Assembly: GCA_958408685.1 (NCBI GenBank)
Contig: CATYLC010000028.1
Coordinates: forward strand, 1-21,893
Source of the DNA: an uncultured Collinsella sp.
GTDB lineage: Bacteria; Actinomycetota; Coriobacteriia; Coriobacteriales; Coriobacteriaceae
Reading direction: 5' to 3'
DNA: 21,893 bases
Both the position numbers and the translations under genes were made by a program. Below, piece after piece: positions 14,682-21,638 of this stretch. How positions within the stretch are numbered: the first letter of the stretch is position 1; each line of letters opens with the position of its first letter. Below the pieces are notes generated by a model. That model ran no database searches and was not told the DNA's origin. It worked only from the letters and a program-made list of their open reading frames with translations.

Positions 14682-14795
14682 TTAACCCTGACGCTGCTTA
14701 TGACGGGGGTTCTCGCAAATGACGAGGACCTTGCCATGGCGCCTAATGATTTTGCACTTATCGCACATCTTCTTGACCGAAGGACGTACCTTCAT
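14682..14795 (-). CDS. rpmJ: 50S ribosomal protein L36 (bL36)
   Basis: Reading 14795 down to 14682 gives a 37-residue protein starting MKVRPSVKKMCDKCK and ending RHKQRQG. It has the zinc ligands Cys11, Cys14, Cys27 and His32, so this is the zinc-binding form. It is the smallest 50S protein and helps shape domain VI of 23S rRNA. AAAGGAAG precedes the ATG. Its place between infA and rpsM is the standard order. Confidence 0.96.
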   Translation of the reverse strand: MKVRPSVKKMCDKCKIIRRHGKVLVICENPRHKQRQG

Positions 14796-14945
14796 CGTTC
14801 TTCCTTTCGGTAGCGCTCAAACTACTTCCCTACTATCTACTCGCCCAGCCGCAGGCGTTTAAAACTATGGCTGGTCTTCACACACAATCCGACCGTAGGT
14901 TGAGCTAAGCCTGCAGTCGGAAATGGAGTGCGTGTATGCGTGCCG
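14796..14945. other. rpmJ-infA gap with two hairpins
   Basis: This 150-nt gap is long for the inside of a ribosomal operon. CCAGCC/GGCTGG can form a 6-bp stem (about 14850-14876). On the minus strand CCGAC...GTCGG closes a longer stem of about 11 bp with one mismatch around 14889-14920. Neither has a U-tract. They may be processing sites or a ribosomal-protein target; no gene is seen. Confidence 0.35.
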
Positions 14946-15164
14946 CTATTTGTAGCGATAGGTGATGCGGCCGCGGGTCAGGTCGTACGGGGAAAGCTCC
15001 ACGACAACCCTGTCACCGGGGAGAATACGGATGTAATTCATTCGGATCTTGCCAGAAATGTTGCACAGAACCGAATGACCGTTCTCGAGCTCGACCTTAA
15101 ACATGGCGTTGGGCAACGGTTCCTTTACCGTACCCTCGAGCTCAATTGCGTCTTCCTTCTTCAC
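14946..15164 (-). CDS. infA: Translation initiation factor IF-1
   Basis: The 72-residue S1/OB-fold protein binds the 30S A site with IF-2 and IF-3 during initiation. The sequence KKEDAIELEGTVKEPLPN, then the core with VELENGH, NYIRILPGDRV and SPYDLTRGRI, matches IF-1 throughout. GTG at 15164 is chosen as start: it gives exactly the 72-residue family length and leaves AGAAAG 10 nt upstream. A TTG at 15170 would place the SD only 4 nt away. The gene probably has its own promoter (15204-15232) after the nested repeat that follows map. Confidence 0.95.
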   Translation of the reverse strand: MKKEDAIELEGTVKEPLPNAMFKVELENGHSVLCNISGKIRMNYIRILPGDRVVVELSPYDLTRGRITYRYK

Positions 15165-15203
15165 AAGCAATCATCTTTCTCTAGAAAACGACAGCGATTG
15201 AGT

Positions 15204-15232
15204 ATTCTACAACACGTATGCACGCATCGTAA
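15204..15232 (-). promoter_or_regulatory. Predicted promoter of infA
   Basis: On the minus strand TAGAAT (15204-15209, 5 of 6 bases of the -10 consensus) is preceded at 17 nt by a poor -35, TTACGA (15227-15232). Start would be near 15197, giving a leader of about 33 nt. It would let infA-rplQ be expressed independently of the upstream spc genes. Confidence 0.4.
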
Positions 15233-15268
15233 TAACTTCGTAATGGCTCCACAACTAAGTGGAACTTG

Positions 15269-15285
15269 TTACATTTGAAATGTAA
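15269..15285. repeat. Perfect short palindrome TTACATTT-G-AAATGTAA
   Basis: The 17-bp odd palindrome lies between infA and the nested repeat. Part of it (TGAAATGTAAAA, 15276-15287) recurs in inverted orientation at the very end of map (15395-15406), so it belongs to the outer arm of the nested inverted repeat. Confidence 0.6.
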
Positions 15286-15406
15286 AACAAAGCCGTTCCC
15301 TGATGCCCAAGATCGCCTTGAAATGAGAAGGCATAGACCTTGGGGTCATGCCTTCGAAATTGAAAGGCGAGGTTGGGCATCAGGGGGCGGCGACTTTTAC
15401 ATTTCA
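15276..15406. repeat. Nested inverted repeat, copy 2 (includes the map stop codon)
   Basis: The outer arms 15276-15310 and 15373-15406 are near-perfect inverted copies (12 matching bases, a short unlike part, GCCG, two unlike, then 13 matching). CGCCTT/AAGGCG (15314-15319/15364-15369) continues the stem. The inner core GAAGGCAT (15327-15334), bulged A, GACC, loop TTGG, GGTC, ATGCCTTC (15348-15355) is nearly the same as in the element at 3109-3198. One outer arm contains the map stop codon and its last codons. No U-tract. Confidence 0.85.
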
Positions 15407-16185
15407 CCGCCTTGCAAGGAACACCAAGCACCTTGGGCATCCGTGGTGAGAATCACCGGACCGTCATTGGTAATGGCGACGGTGTTCTCGTAGTGCGCGG
15501 CGGGCAGGTGGTCGTTGGTCGTAACAATCCAACCGTCGGAGCCCGTGCTCACATGGTTGGAACCCATCGTAACCATCGGCTCGATGGCAATGACCATGCC
15601 GGCCTGGAGGCGAACGCCCCTCCCCTTCTTTCCATAGTTAGGAACATTGGGGTCCTCGTGCATCACGCGGCCAATGCCATGGCCCACATAATCACGAAGC
15701 ACGCCGTAGCCGTGAGACTCGGCGAGGGACTGAACGGCATAACCGACGTCCCCGATATGGTTACCGGGAACAGCCTGCTCGATGGCAGCCTTAAGGCAAT
15801 CACGCGTGACCTCGCACAAAGCCTTGGCTTCGGGCGTGGGGGTACCGACGAAAAACGTCCAAGCGTTATCGCCGACCCAACCGTCGACAACGGCTCCCGT
15901 ATCGATGGAAATGATATCGCCATCGCGCAGGATCATGTCGGGATTGGGAATACCGTGGACCACGGCATCGTTGATCGATGCGCATATGGTCCCCGGGAAC
16001 CCGCCGTAGCCCTTAAAGGCCGGGGTGCCGCCATGCATGCGGATAATCTGCTCCGCGAGCTGATCGAGCTCAAAGGTGGAAACGCCGGGACGCACCATGG
16101 CTCCAACGTGGCGGAGCGCCATCTTAGATAGCGCTCCTGCCTTCTTCATCTGCTCGATTTGCGTTGCAGACTTAATCTTGATCAT
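15397..16185 (-). CDS. map: Type I methionine aminopeptidase
   Basis: This 262-residue cytosolic metalloenzyme removes the N-terminal Met from new proteins. The five metal ligands are present: Asp in ISIDTG, Asp in VGDNAW, His in GHGIGRVMHED, Glu in AIEPMV and Glu in HYENTVAI. Residues around VHGIPNPD carry the usual active-site His. It has no N-terminal zinc-finger extension. The ATG at 16185 overlaps the adk stop by 4 nt (ATGA), so the two are translationally coupled. The last codons and the stop lie in the arm of a long inverted repeat (15276-15406), so the C-terminus past AWCSLQ may have been altered by that element. Confidence 0.97.
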   Translation of the reverse strand: MIKIKSATQIEQMKKAGALSKMALRHVGAMVRPGVSTFELDQLAEQIIRMHGGTPAFKGYGGFPGTICASINDAVVHGIPNPDMILRDGDIISIDTGAVVDGWVGDNAWTFFVGTPTPEAKALCEVTRDCLKAAIEQAVPGNHIGDVGYAVQSLAESHGYGVLRDYVGHGIGRVMHEDPNVPNYGKKGRGVRLQAGMVIAIEPMVTMGSNHVSTGSDGWIVTTNDHLPAAHYENTVAITNDGPVILTTDAQGAWCSLQGGEM

Positions 16186-16808
16186 AGACCGAGAGCCTCT
16201 TTGACATCCCCGTACACGGTCTCGCGAGCCTGGTCACCGTTGACCGACTTGAGCAGACCCTGGCCACGATAGTAGTCGACGAGCGGGCTCGTGGACTTCT
16301 CGTAGACGTCGAGACGGTTCTTGATGGTCTCGGGCTTGTCGTCGTCGCGCTGATACATCTCGCCACCGCACTTGGGGCAGGTGGCATCGGCAGCGGTGCC
16401 GGTGTAACCGCAGGCGCGGCAGGTGCGACGCGAAGACAGACGATCGATAATGACCTCGGGGGCCACATCGACCAGAAGGGCGCAATCGATCTCGCGACCC
16501 ATGGCGGAGAGCTCGGAATCGAGCGTCACAGCCTGGGCGGTGTTGCGCGGGAAGCCGTCGAGGATGAAGCCCTGCTGGGCGTCATCGGCGGCAAGGCGCT
16601 CCTTGACAAGGTCGATCACGAGCTGGTCGGGAACGAGCTCGCCAGCGTCCATGTACTTCTTAGCCTGAATACCAAGCTCGGTGCCACCCTTGACGGCAGC
16701 ACGCAGCAGGTCGCCCGTGGAAATATGGGCGACGCCAAACTCGGCGACAAGCTCCTGTGCGACGGTGCCCTTACCGGCACCCGGAGCTCCGAGCAATACG
16801 AGGTTCAT
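16182..16808 (-). CDS. adk: Adenylate kinase
   Basis: The 208-residue enzyme balances ATP + AMP with 2 ADP in the cytosol. It has the P-loop GAPGAGKGT (residues 7-15), the AMP-binding STGDLLR, the DGFPRN motif, and a long LID with four cysteines (CRACGYTG and CPKCGGE), the zinc-binding type usual in Gram-positives. The ATG at 16808 follows GAGGAGG at 7 nt; a TTG at 16814 would be too close to that SD. It sits between secY and map, as in many bacteria, and overlaps map by 4 nt. Confidence 0.97.
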   Translation of the reverse strand: MNLVLLGAPGAGKGTVAQELVAEFGVAHISTGDLLRAAVKGGTELGIQAKKYMDAGELVPDQLVIDLVKERLAADDAQQGFILDGFPRNTAQAVTLDSELSAMGREIDCALLVDVAPEVIIDRLSSRRTCRACGYTGTAADATCPKCGGEMYQRDDDKPETIKNRLDVYEKSTSPLVDYYRGQGLLKSVNGDQARETVYGDVKEALGL

Positions 16809-16826
16809 GAGCAATCCTCCTCTAGC

Positions 16827-18113
16827 CTATTTAAAGAATCCATCGTAATCATACATCTTGATCTGACCTTCGAGCTTATCGACCGTGTCGAGCACGACGC
16901 CGACCATGATGAGGATGGACGTGCCACCAAATGCCTGGATCAGATGGTTACCCGTGAAGGAGAAGATGATCGAAGGCACAATGGCGATGAGCGCCAAAAA
17001 GACAGCGCTGGGAAGCGTGATCTTGTTGAGCGCGTTCTTGATGTAAGCCGCGGTAGCCCTACCCGGACGCACGCCCGGAATAAAGCCGCCCTGCTTCTTA
17101 AGGTTGTCGGCCGTGTCATCGGGGTTGAACACCATGGAGGTGTAGAAGTACGCGAAGAACACGATGAGGACAACGTTAAGCACCCAGTTGAGCCAACCGG
17201 TCGAAAGCGCGGAGGCAACTGCCTGAATCCAGCCGATGCCGGGGAAGAACACGGCAATCTGAGCCGGGAAGTACAGCAGCGCCGAAGCGAAGATGATCGG
17301 CACAACACCCGCGGTGTTGACCTTGATGGGCAGGTAGGTGGTCTGGCCACCCATCATGCGACGGCCCACGACGCGCTTAGCGTAGGAGACCGGGATGCGG
17401 CGCTGGCCACGCTCAAGGAAAACAATCAGCGGGATAACCAGCAAAATGATGGCGCAGATGATCACCATGGTGATGATGCCACCGGCATTGCCCTCGGTGC
17501 TGGAGAAGATAGCCTGCGGCAGACCGGCCATGATGTTCGCAAAGATGATCAGCGACATGCCATTGCCGATACCACGCTGGGTGATGAGCTCACCAATCCA
17601 CATGATCAGCATGGCGCCCGCAGTGAGCGTGCCGACGATCATGAGGTCGAAGATGATCTCGGGAGCGCCGGCGCCATTGAAGCTGATGCCGAAGCTCTTA
17701 AAGAGGAAGAGGTAACCCACGGAGTTGAGGATTGCCAGAGCCAGGGTGAGGTAACGCGAATACTGCGTAATCTTGGTCTGACCGACCTCGCCCTCGCGGG
17801 CAAGCTCATGCAGGGAAGGCACGACGGCCTGGAGCATCTGGAGGATGATCGAGCTGGTGATGTAAGGCATGATGCCCAGCGAAAACACCGACACATAGCT
17901 CAACGCGCCGCCAGAGAAAAGATTCAGGAGGGCCATAGCACCTGCGGCGACCGAATTGTTATCGGTCGAGAAAAGGCCCAGCATCCCCTGGAAGGGAATG
18001 CCGGGCACAGGAACGTGCGCACCAATGCGGTACACGACGAGCATAGCTATGGTAAAAAGAATCTTTTCGCGCAATTCTTTGATGCGGAAAGCATTCTTAA
18101 GACCATTTAGCAC
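16827..18113 (-). CDS. secY: Preprotein translocase subunit SecY, GTG start
   Basis: This 428-residue membrane protein is the channel of the Sec translocon. About ten hydrophobic segments are spread along it, the first around FTIAMLVVYRIGAHVPVPG. Conserved blocks include the plug region and SLIIFANIMAGLP, and cytosolic loops bear basic patches such as VVGRRMMGGQTTYLPIK. The GTG at 18113 overlaps the rplO stop by 7 nt (GTGCTAA), with GGAAAGG about 10 nt upstream inside rplO, so translation is coupled to L15. Its place after rplO is standard for the spc operon. Confidence 0.97.
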   Translation of the reverse strand: MLNGLKNAFRIKELREKILFTIAMLVVYRIGAHVPVPGIPFQGMLGLFSTDNNSVAAGAMALLNLFSGGALSYVSVFSLGIMPYITSSIILQMLQAVVPSLHELAREGEVGQTKITQYSRYLTLALAILNSVGYLFLFKSFGISFNGAGAPEIIFDLMIVGTLTAGAMLIMWIGELITQRGIGNGMSLIIFANIMAGLPQAIFSSTEGNAGGIITMVIICAIILLVIPLIVFLERGQRRIPVSYAKRVVGRRMMGGQTTYLPIKVNTAGVVPIIFASALLYFPAQIAVFFPGIGWIQAVASALSTGWLNWVLNVVLIVFFAYFYTSMVFNPDDTADNLKKQGGFIPGVRPGRATAAYIKNALNKITLPSAVFLALIAIVPSIIFSFTGNHLIQAFGGTSILIMVGVVLDTVDKLEGQIKMYDYDGFFK

Positions 18114-18556
18114 GGCAGCTCGACCTTTCCGCCGGCGGCCTCGATCTTGGCCTGCGCAGAAGCGCTGACCTTGTCGACCTTGACCGTGAACTTCTTGGTG
18201 AGCTCCCCATTGCCGAGCACCTTGACGGGCTCGAACTCGCTCTTGGTGATGCGAGCGGCCTTAAGAGCGGCACCGTCGATCACAGCGCCGTCCTCGAACT
18301 TACGCTCGAGACGCTCAACGTTAACAGCGGTGTACTCGATACGACGGGGGTTGCGGAAGCCCGGAAGCTTGGGCAGGCGCATAGCCAGCGGAGTCTGGCC
18401 ACCCTCGAAGCCGGCACCCTTGGTGCCACCAGAGCGGGAACCCTGGCCCTTCTGGCCGCGGCCAGAAGTGGTGCCGTGACCCGAAGAATTGCCACGGCCG
18501 ACGCGCTTGCGATTCTTGGTGGAACCGGGCGCGGGAGTAAGATCGTGAAGCTGCAT
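18107..18556 (-). CDS. rplO: 50S ribosomal protein L15 (uL15)
   Basis: This 149-residue protein acts late in 50S assembly. It starts MQLHDLTPAPGSTKNRKRVG, followed by the Gly/Arg-rich extension (GRGNSSGHGTTSGRGQKGQG) that reaches into 23S rRNA, and a globular C-terminal domain ending GGKVELPC. The stop overlaps the GTG of secY. It is 3 nt from rpmD. Confidence 0.98.
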   Translation of the reverse strand: MQLHDLTPAPGSTKNRKRVGRGNSSGHGTTSGRGQKGQGSRSGGTKGAGFEGGQTPLAMRLPKLPGFRNPRRIEYTAVNVERLERKFEDGAVIDGAALKAARITKSEFEPVKVLGNGELTKKFTVKVDKVSASAQAKIEAAGGKVELPC

Positions 18557-18559
18557 TTG

Positions 18560-18742
18560 CTACTCCTCTACAATCTCGACAAGGTGCTTGACCTTGAAGA
18601 TCATGCCGCGGACGGACTCGTTGTCAGCAATCTCGCGAACCTCGCGGATCCTGTGGAGACCGAGGGCACGGACAGTACGGACCTGGTCCTGCTTGCAACC
18701 GTTGGTGCTGCGGACCTGCTTGATCTTGATGGTGTCAGCCAT
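18560..18742 (-). CDS. rpmD: 50S ribosomal protein L30 (uL30)
   Basis: The 60-residue product MADTIKIKQVRSTNGCKQDQ... shows the short bacterial L30 fold, with the conserved TVRALGLHRIREVREIADN. Length matches the bacterial form. It follows rpsE by 2 nt and precedes rplO by 3 nt, so translation is tightly linked. Confidence 0.97.
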   Translation of the reverse strand: MADTIKIKQVRSTNGCKQDQVRTVRALGLHRIREVREIADNESVRGMIFKVKHLVEIVEE

Positions 18743-18744
18743 GC

Positions 18745-19269
18745 TTAGTTCTCCTTACCGACGAACATCTCGGAGACCGTCAGGCCACGGCGAGCCGCGA
18801 CGTCCTCAGGGCTGGAGAGCTCCTTGAGGCCCTCGACGGCAGCCTTGATGATGTTGAGGCCGTTGTCGGTACCGAGGGACTTGGACAGGACGTTCTTGAT
18901 GCCAGCAAGCTCAAAGAGGGGACGCACAGCGCCGCCGGCGATAACGCCGGTACCCTCGACAGCGGGCTTAATGATGATGCGGCCGGCACCAAAGTGGCCG
19001 AGAACCTCGTGCGGGATGGTGCCCTGCTCGGTCACCGGCACGTGGAACATGTTCTTCTTGGCATCGAGAGATGCCTTGGAGATGGCCATGGGCACCTCAG
19101 CGGACTTGCCCATGCCAACGCCGACGTTGCCCTTGCCGTCGCCAACGACGACGAGAGCGACGAGGCTCATGCGACGACCACCCTTGACGGTCTTCGACAC
19201 GCGGTTGATGTAAACGACGCGCTCCTCGAACTCGGAGGCCTCGCGCTGCTGCTTCTGATTACGAGCCAT
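18745..19269 (-). CDS. rpsE: 30S ribosomal protein S5 (uS5)
   Basis: This 174-residue protein affects decoding accuracy near the mRNA entry. The N-terminal double-stranded RNA-binding-like domain includes VYINRVSKTVKGGRRMSLV and GDGKGNVGVGMGKSAEVP. The C-terminal domain carries GAGRIIIKPAVEGTGVIAGG. The ATG at 19269 and the length fit the family. It is 14 nt from the rplR stop. Confidence 0.98.
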   Translation of the reverse strand: MARNQKQQREASEFEERVVYINRVSKTVKGGRRMSLVALVVVGDGKGNVGVGMGKSAEVPMAISKASLDAKKNMFHVPVTEQGTIPHEVLGHFGAGRIIIKPAVEGTGVIAGGAVRPLFELAGIKNVLSKSLGTDNGLNIIKAAVEGLKELSSPEDVAARRGLTVSEMFVGKEN

Positions 19270-19283
19270 GTGCTACATACCTC

Positions 19284-19652
19284 CTAGAACTCGAGACCGG
19301 CGGCACGAGCACCGTCGGCGAGGGCCTTGACGCGGCCATGGTAGATACGGCCACCGCGATCGAAGGCGACCTTGGTGATGCCGGCCTCGATGGCGCGCTT
19401 GCCAACGAGCTGACCGACCTTCTCCGCAGCCTCCTTGTTCGAGGTGTGGGTGCCCTTGAACTCGGCCTCGAGGGTCGAGGCGGAGACGAGCGTCAGGCTG
19501 GAGCCCTTGCTGTCGTCGATGATCTGGGCATAGATGTTGGCGTTAGTACGGGTCACGCGAAGACGCGGACGCTCGGAGGTACCCGAGACCTTGCCGCGAA
19601 CACGACGCTGACGACGCTTGAGGCCTTCCAGCTTCGCCTTATGCTTGTTCAT
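19284..19652 (-). CDS. rplR: 50S ribosomal protein L18 (uL18)
   Basis: This 122-residue protein binds 5S rRNA with L5 and L25-type proteins in the central protuberance. The N-terminal basic tail (MNKHKAKLEGLKRRQRRVRG) is followed by the core with RLRVTRTNANIYAQIIDD and a C-terminal FDRGGRIYHGRVKALADGAR. A 75-nt gap with a hairpin separates it from rplF. Confidence 0.98.
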   Translation of the reverse strand: MNKHKAKLEGLKRRQRRVRGKVSGTSERPRLRVTRTNANIYAQIIDDSKGSSLTLVSASTLEAEFKGTHTSNKEAAEKVGQLVGKRAIEAGITKVAFDRGGRIYHGRVKALADGARAAGLEF

Positions 19653-19680
19653 ACGTAAACTCCTAAAAAGGTTGATCTTG

Positions 19681-19702
19681 CCAGCACCTGACGGGGTGCT
19701 GG
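19681..19702. promoter_or_regulatory. Hairpin between rplF and rplR
   Basis: CCAGCACC (19681-19688) pairs perfectly with GGTGCTGG (19695-19702) around a 6-nt loop. On the minus strand it is followed by CAAGAUC, with no U-tract. It is likely an intra-operon processing or stabilising hairpin. Confidence 0.45.
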
Positions 19703-19727
19703 TCTTATGCGAGTGAGTCGGTTACGA

Positions 19728-20264
19728 CTACTTGGCGGCCTTACCCAGCTTGCGGCGGATGTGCTCGCCAACGTAGTGGATACCCTTGCCCTTGTAAGGC
19801 TCGGGAGGACGATGGCCGCGGATCTCAGCGGCGATCTGACCGACCTGCTGCTTGTTGATACCCTTGACGTTCACGTGGGTGTTGTCGGGAACCTCGAAGG
19901 TGATGCCCTCGGGAGCCTCGACGATCACGGGGTGCGAGAAGCCCAGGGAGAACTCGAGGTTCTTACCCTTCTGCTGCACGCGGTAACCGACGCCGGCGAG
20001 CTCGAGCTTCTTCTCGAAGCCCTCGGAAACGCCAACAACCATGTTGTGGATGAGGGCGCGGGTGAGGCCGTGGCGGGCACGGGTCTCACGCTCGTCGTCG
20101 GGACGGGAAACGGTGAGGACGTTGCCCTCGACGTTGATAGCGAGCTTCTCAAAGACATCGAGCTCGAGCTGGCCCTTGGGGCCCTTGACGACAACGTTGT
20201 TGCCGTTGACTGCCACTTCGACTCCGGCGGGAATCTGGACAGGCTTATTACCGATACGAGACAC
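19728..20264 (-). CDS. rplF: 50S ribosomal protein L6 (uL6), GTG start
   Basis: This 178-residue protein lies near the sarcin-ricin loop and the factor-binding site. Two related domains are visible: SRIGNKPVQIPAGVEVAVNG at the start and the second with EGITFEVPDNTHVNVKGINK. The signature PEPYKGKGIHYVGE is near the C-terminus. The start is GTG at 20264, with AAGGAG 6 nt upstream, matching the family N-terminus. It follows rpsH by 33 nt. Confidence 0.97.
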   Translation of the reverse strand: MSRIGNKPVQIPAGVEVAVNGNNVVVKGPKGQLELDVFEKLAINVEGNVLTVSRPDDERETRARHGLTRALIHNMVVGVSEGFEKKLELAGVGYRVQQKGKNLEFSLGFSHPVIVEAPEGITFEVPDNTHVNVKGINKQQVGQIAAEIRGHRPPEPYKGKGIHYVGEHIRRKLGKAAK

Positions 20265-20297
20265 GGTGATCTCCTTTCCTTCTACCTACCGAGCGAA

Positions 20298-20696
20298 TTA
20301 CCAGACGTAAGCGATGATCTCGCCGCCGACGTTGTGCTTGCGAGCATCGCGGTCGGTCATGACGCCATGGCTGGTGGAAATAATGGCGGTACCAAGGCCA
20401 CCGCGGACGCGGGGCATGTCGGCAACGCCGGTGTACTTACGCAGGCCCGGCTTGGAAATGCGGCGGATGCCGTTGATGACCTTAGCCTTCTTGGGGCCAT
20501 ACTTAAGCGTGATGTGCAGAGTCTTCTGGGGAACGGTGTCCTCGACATCGTAGCCCTCGATGTAGCCCTCCTCGTGCAGAACACGAGCGATCTCGACGAG
20601 CTTCTTGCTGCTCGGCATGGAGACCGTGGCCTTGTTCACAGAGTTAGCGTTACGGATGCGCGTAAGCATATCTGCGATCGGGTCTGTAAGGTTCAT
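20298..20696 (-). CDS. rpsH: 30S ribosomal protein S8 (uS8)
   Basis: This 132-residue protein binds 16S rRNA helix 21 directly and is the known translational repressor of the spc operon in E. coli. It begins MNLTDPIADMLTRIRNANSV and contains RISKPGLRKYTG and the C-terminal STSHGVMTDRDARKHNVGGE. The 119-nt gap upstream of it (to rpsN) holds a hairpin that could be an autoregulatory target, though I see no proof. Confidence 0.98.
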   Translation of the reverse strand: MNLTDPIADMLTRIRNANSVNKATVSMPSSKKLVEIARVLHEEGYIEGYDVEDTVPQKTLHITLKYGPKKAKVINGIRRISKPGLRKYTGVADMPRVRGGLGTAIISTSHGVMTDRDARKHNVGGEIIAYVW

Positions 20697-20737
20697 ACAG
20701 ATTCTCCTTCGTTCTTGATGAACACGTGCTCTTGGTT

Positions 20738-20760
20738 CTTCGCCGCCCTTAACGGCAAAG
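20738..20760 (-). promoter_or_regulatory. Hairpin in the rpsN-rpsH gap
   Basis: In minus-strand RNA CUUUGCCG pairs with CGGCGAAG (8 bp, one G-U) around a 7-nt loop. It lies in a 119-nt gap, long for this operon, about 45 nt before the rpsH start. A feedback site for S8 is one possibility; a processing site is another. Confidence 0.35.
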
Positions 20761-20815
20761 CCTTTTTAGCGCGTTTTCCCTGTTCCAAACTGATGCTTGA
20801 AACGCTGGTAGTGAC

Positions 20816-21001
20816 TTACCAGCTGGCCTTCTTAACGCCGGGAAGCTCGCCCTTGAGTGCAAGCTCGCGGAAGCAGACACGGCACAGGCCAAACTTGCGG
20901 TACACAGAGTGCGGACGGCCGCAGCGCTGGCAGCGCGTGTACTCACGAGTAGAGAACTTCTGCTTGCGATTGCACTTGACGATCATCGATGTCTTAGCCA
21001 C
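20816..21001 (-). CDS. rpsN: 30S ribosomal protein S14 type Z (uS14), GTG start
   Basis: The 61-residue short form of S14 binds zinc through two Cys pairs (CQRC and CRVC) around GRPHSVYRKFGL. It starts AKTSMIVKCNRKQKF, as other zinc-type S14 proteins do. The start is GTG at 21001 with GAGGAGG 6 nt upstream. It is located in the spc cluster after rplE, the usual place for type Z. It helps assemble the 30S head. Confidence 0.98.
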   Translation of the reverse strand: MAKTSMIVKCNRKQKFSTREYTRCQRCGRPHSVYRKFGLCRVCFRELALKGELPGVKKASW

Positions 21002-21080
21002 TTATATCCTCCTCACATAGAGTATTGTTCGCCCCAAGCGCCGCCCCCTTGTGGGAACGGCGCTTATAGGGCAGGTGAAC

Positions 21081-21638
21081 CTATTTCTTGAACGGGAAAC
21101 CAAAGGCGTCCAGAAGGGCCTTGGCCTCCTCATCGGTATTGGCGGTGGTCACGAAAGTGATGTCCATACCGCGCTGGTGATCGACGGAGTCGAAGTCGAT
21201 CTCGGGGAAGATGAGCTGCTCGGTGACGCCCATGGAGAAGTTACCACGGCCGTCGAAGCTCTTGGCGGAGATACCGCGGAAGTCGCGGATACGAGGGATC
21301 GCGACGGAGGTCAGACGATCGAAGAACTCCCACATACGGTCGCCACGCAGGGTAACCTTGCAGCCGATCGGCATACCAGCGCGCAGGCGGAAGGTAGCGA
21401 TGGACTTGCGGGCACGGGTGATCATCGGCTGCTGGCCGGTGATGGCGCGCAGGTCGCGCACGGCACCGTCGATGGCCTTGGAATCGGTAGCGGCCTCGCC
21501 GACGCCCATGTTCACGACGATCTTCTCAAACTTGGGGATCATCATGACGTTCTCGTACTGGAACTTGTCCTGAAGCTGCTGCTTGACCTCGTTGTTGTAC
21601 TTGGTCTTCAGACGTGGCACATACTTCTCTTCTGCCAT
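21081..21638 (-). CDS. rplE: 50S ribosomal protein L5 (uL5)
   Basis: This 185-residue protein binds 5S rRNA and contacts P-site tRNA in the central protuberance. It contains PKFEKIVVNMGVGEA, the conserved GQQPMITRARKSIATFRLR, and DFRGISAKSFDGRGNFSMGV, and ends DAFGFPFKK. The ATG at 21638 follows AAGGAG (21645-21650). Unlike the usual order, no rplX is found directly upstream; at least 255 nt without a recognisable gene precede it, with a possible promoter. Confidence 0.97.
   Translation of the reverse strand: MAEEKYVPRLKTKYNNEVKQQLQDKFQYENVMMIPKFEKIVVNMGVGEAATDSKAIDGAVRDLRAITGQQPMITRARKSIATFRLRAGMPIGCKVTLRGDRMWEFFDRLTSVAIPRIRDFRGISAKSFDGRGNFSMGVTEQLIFPEIDFDSVDHQRGMDITFVTTANTDEEAKALLDAFGFPFKK

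Noticed and set aside
14796..14945. tRNA or small RNA gene between rpmJ and infA
   Set aside because: Hairpins are present but no cloverleaf, no CCA end and no clear promoter-terminator pair.
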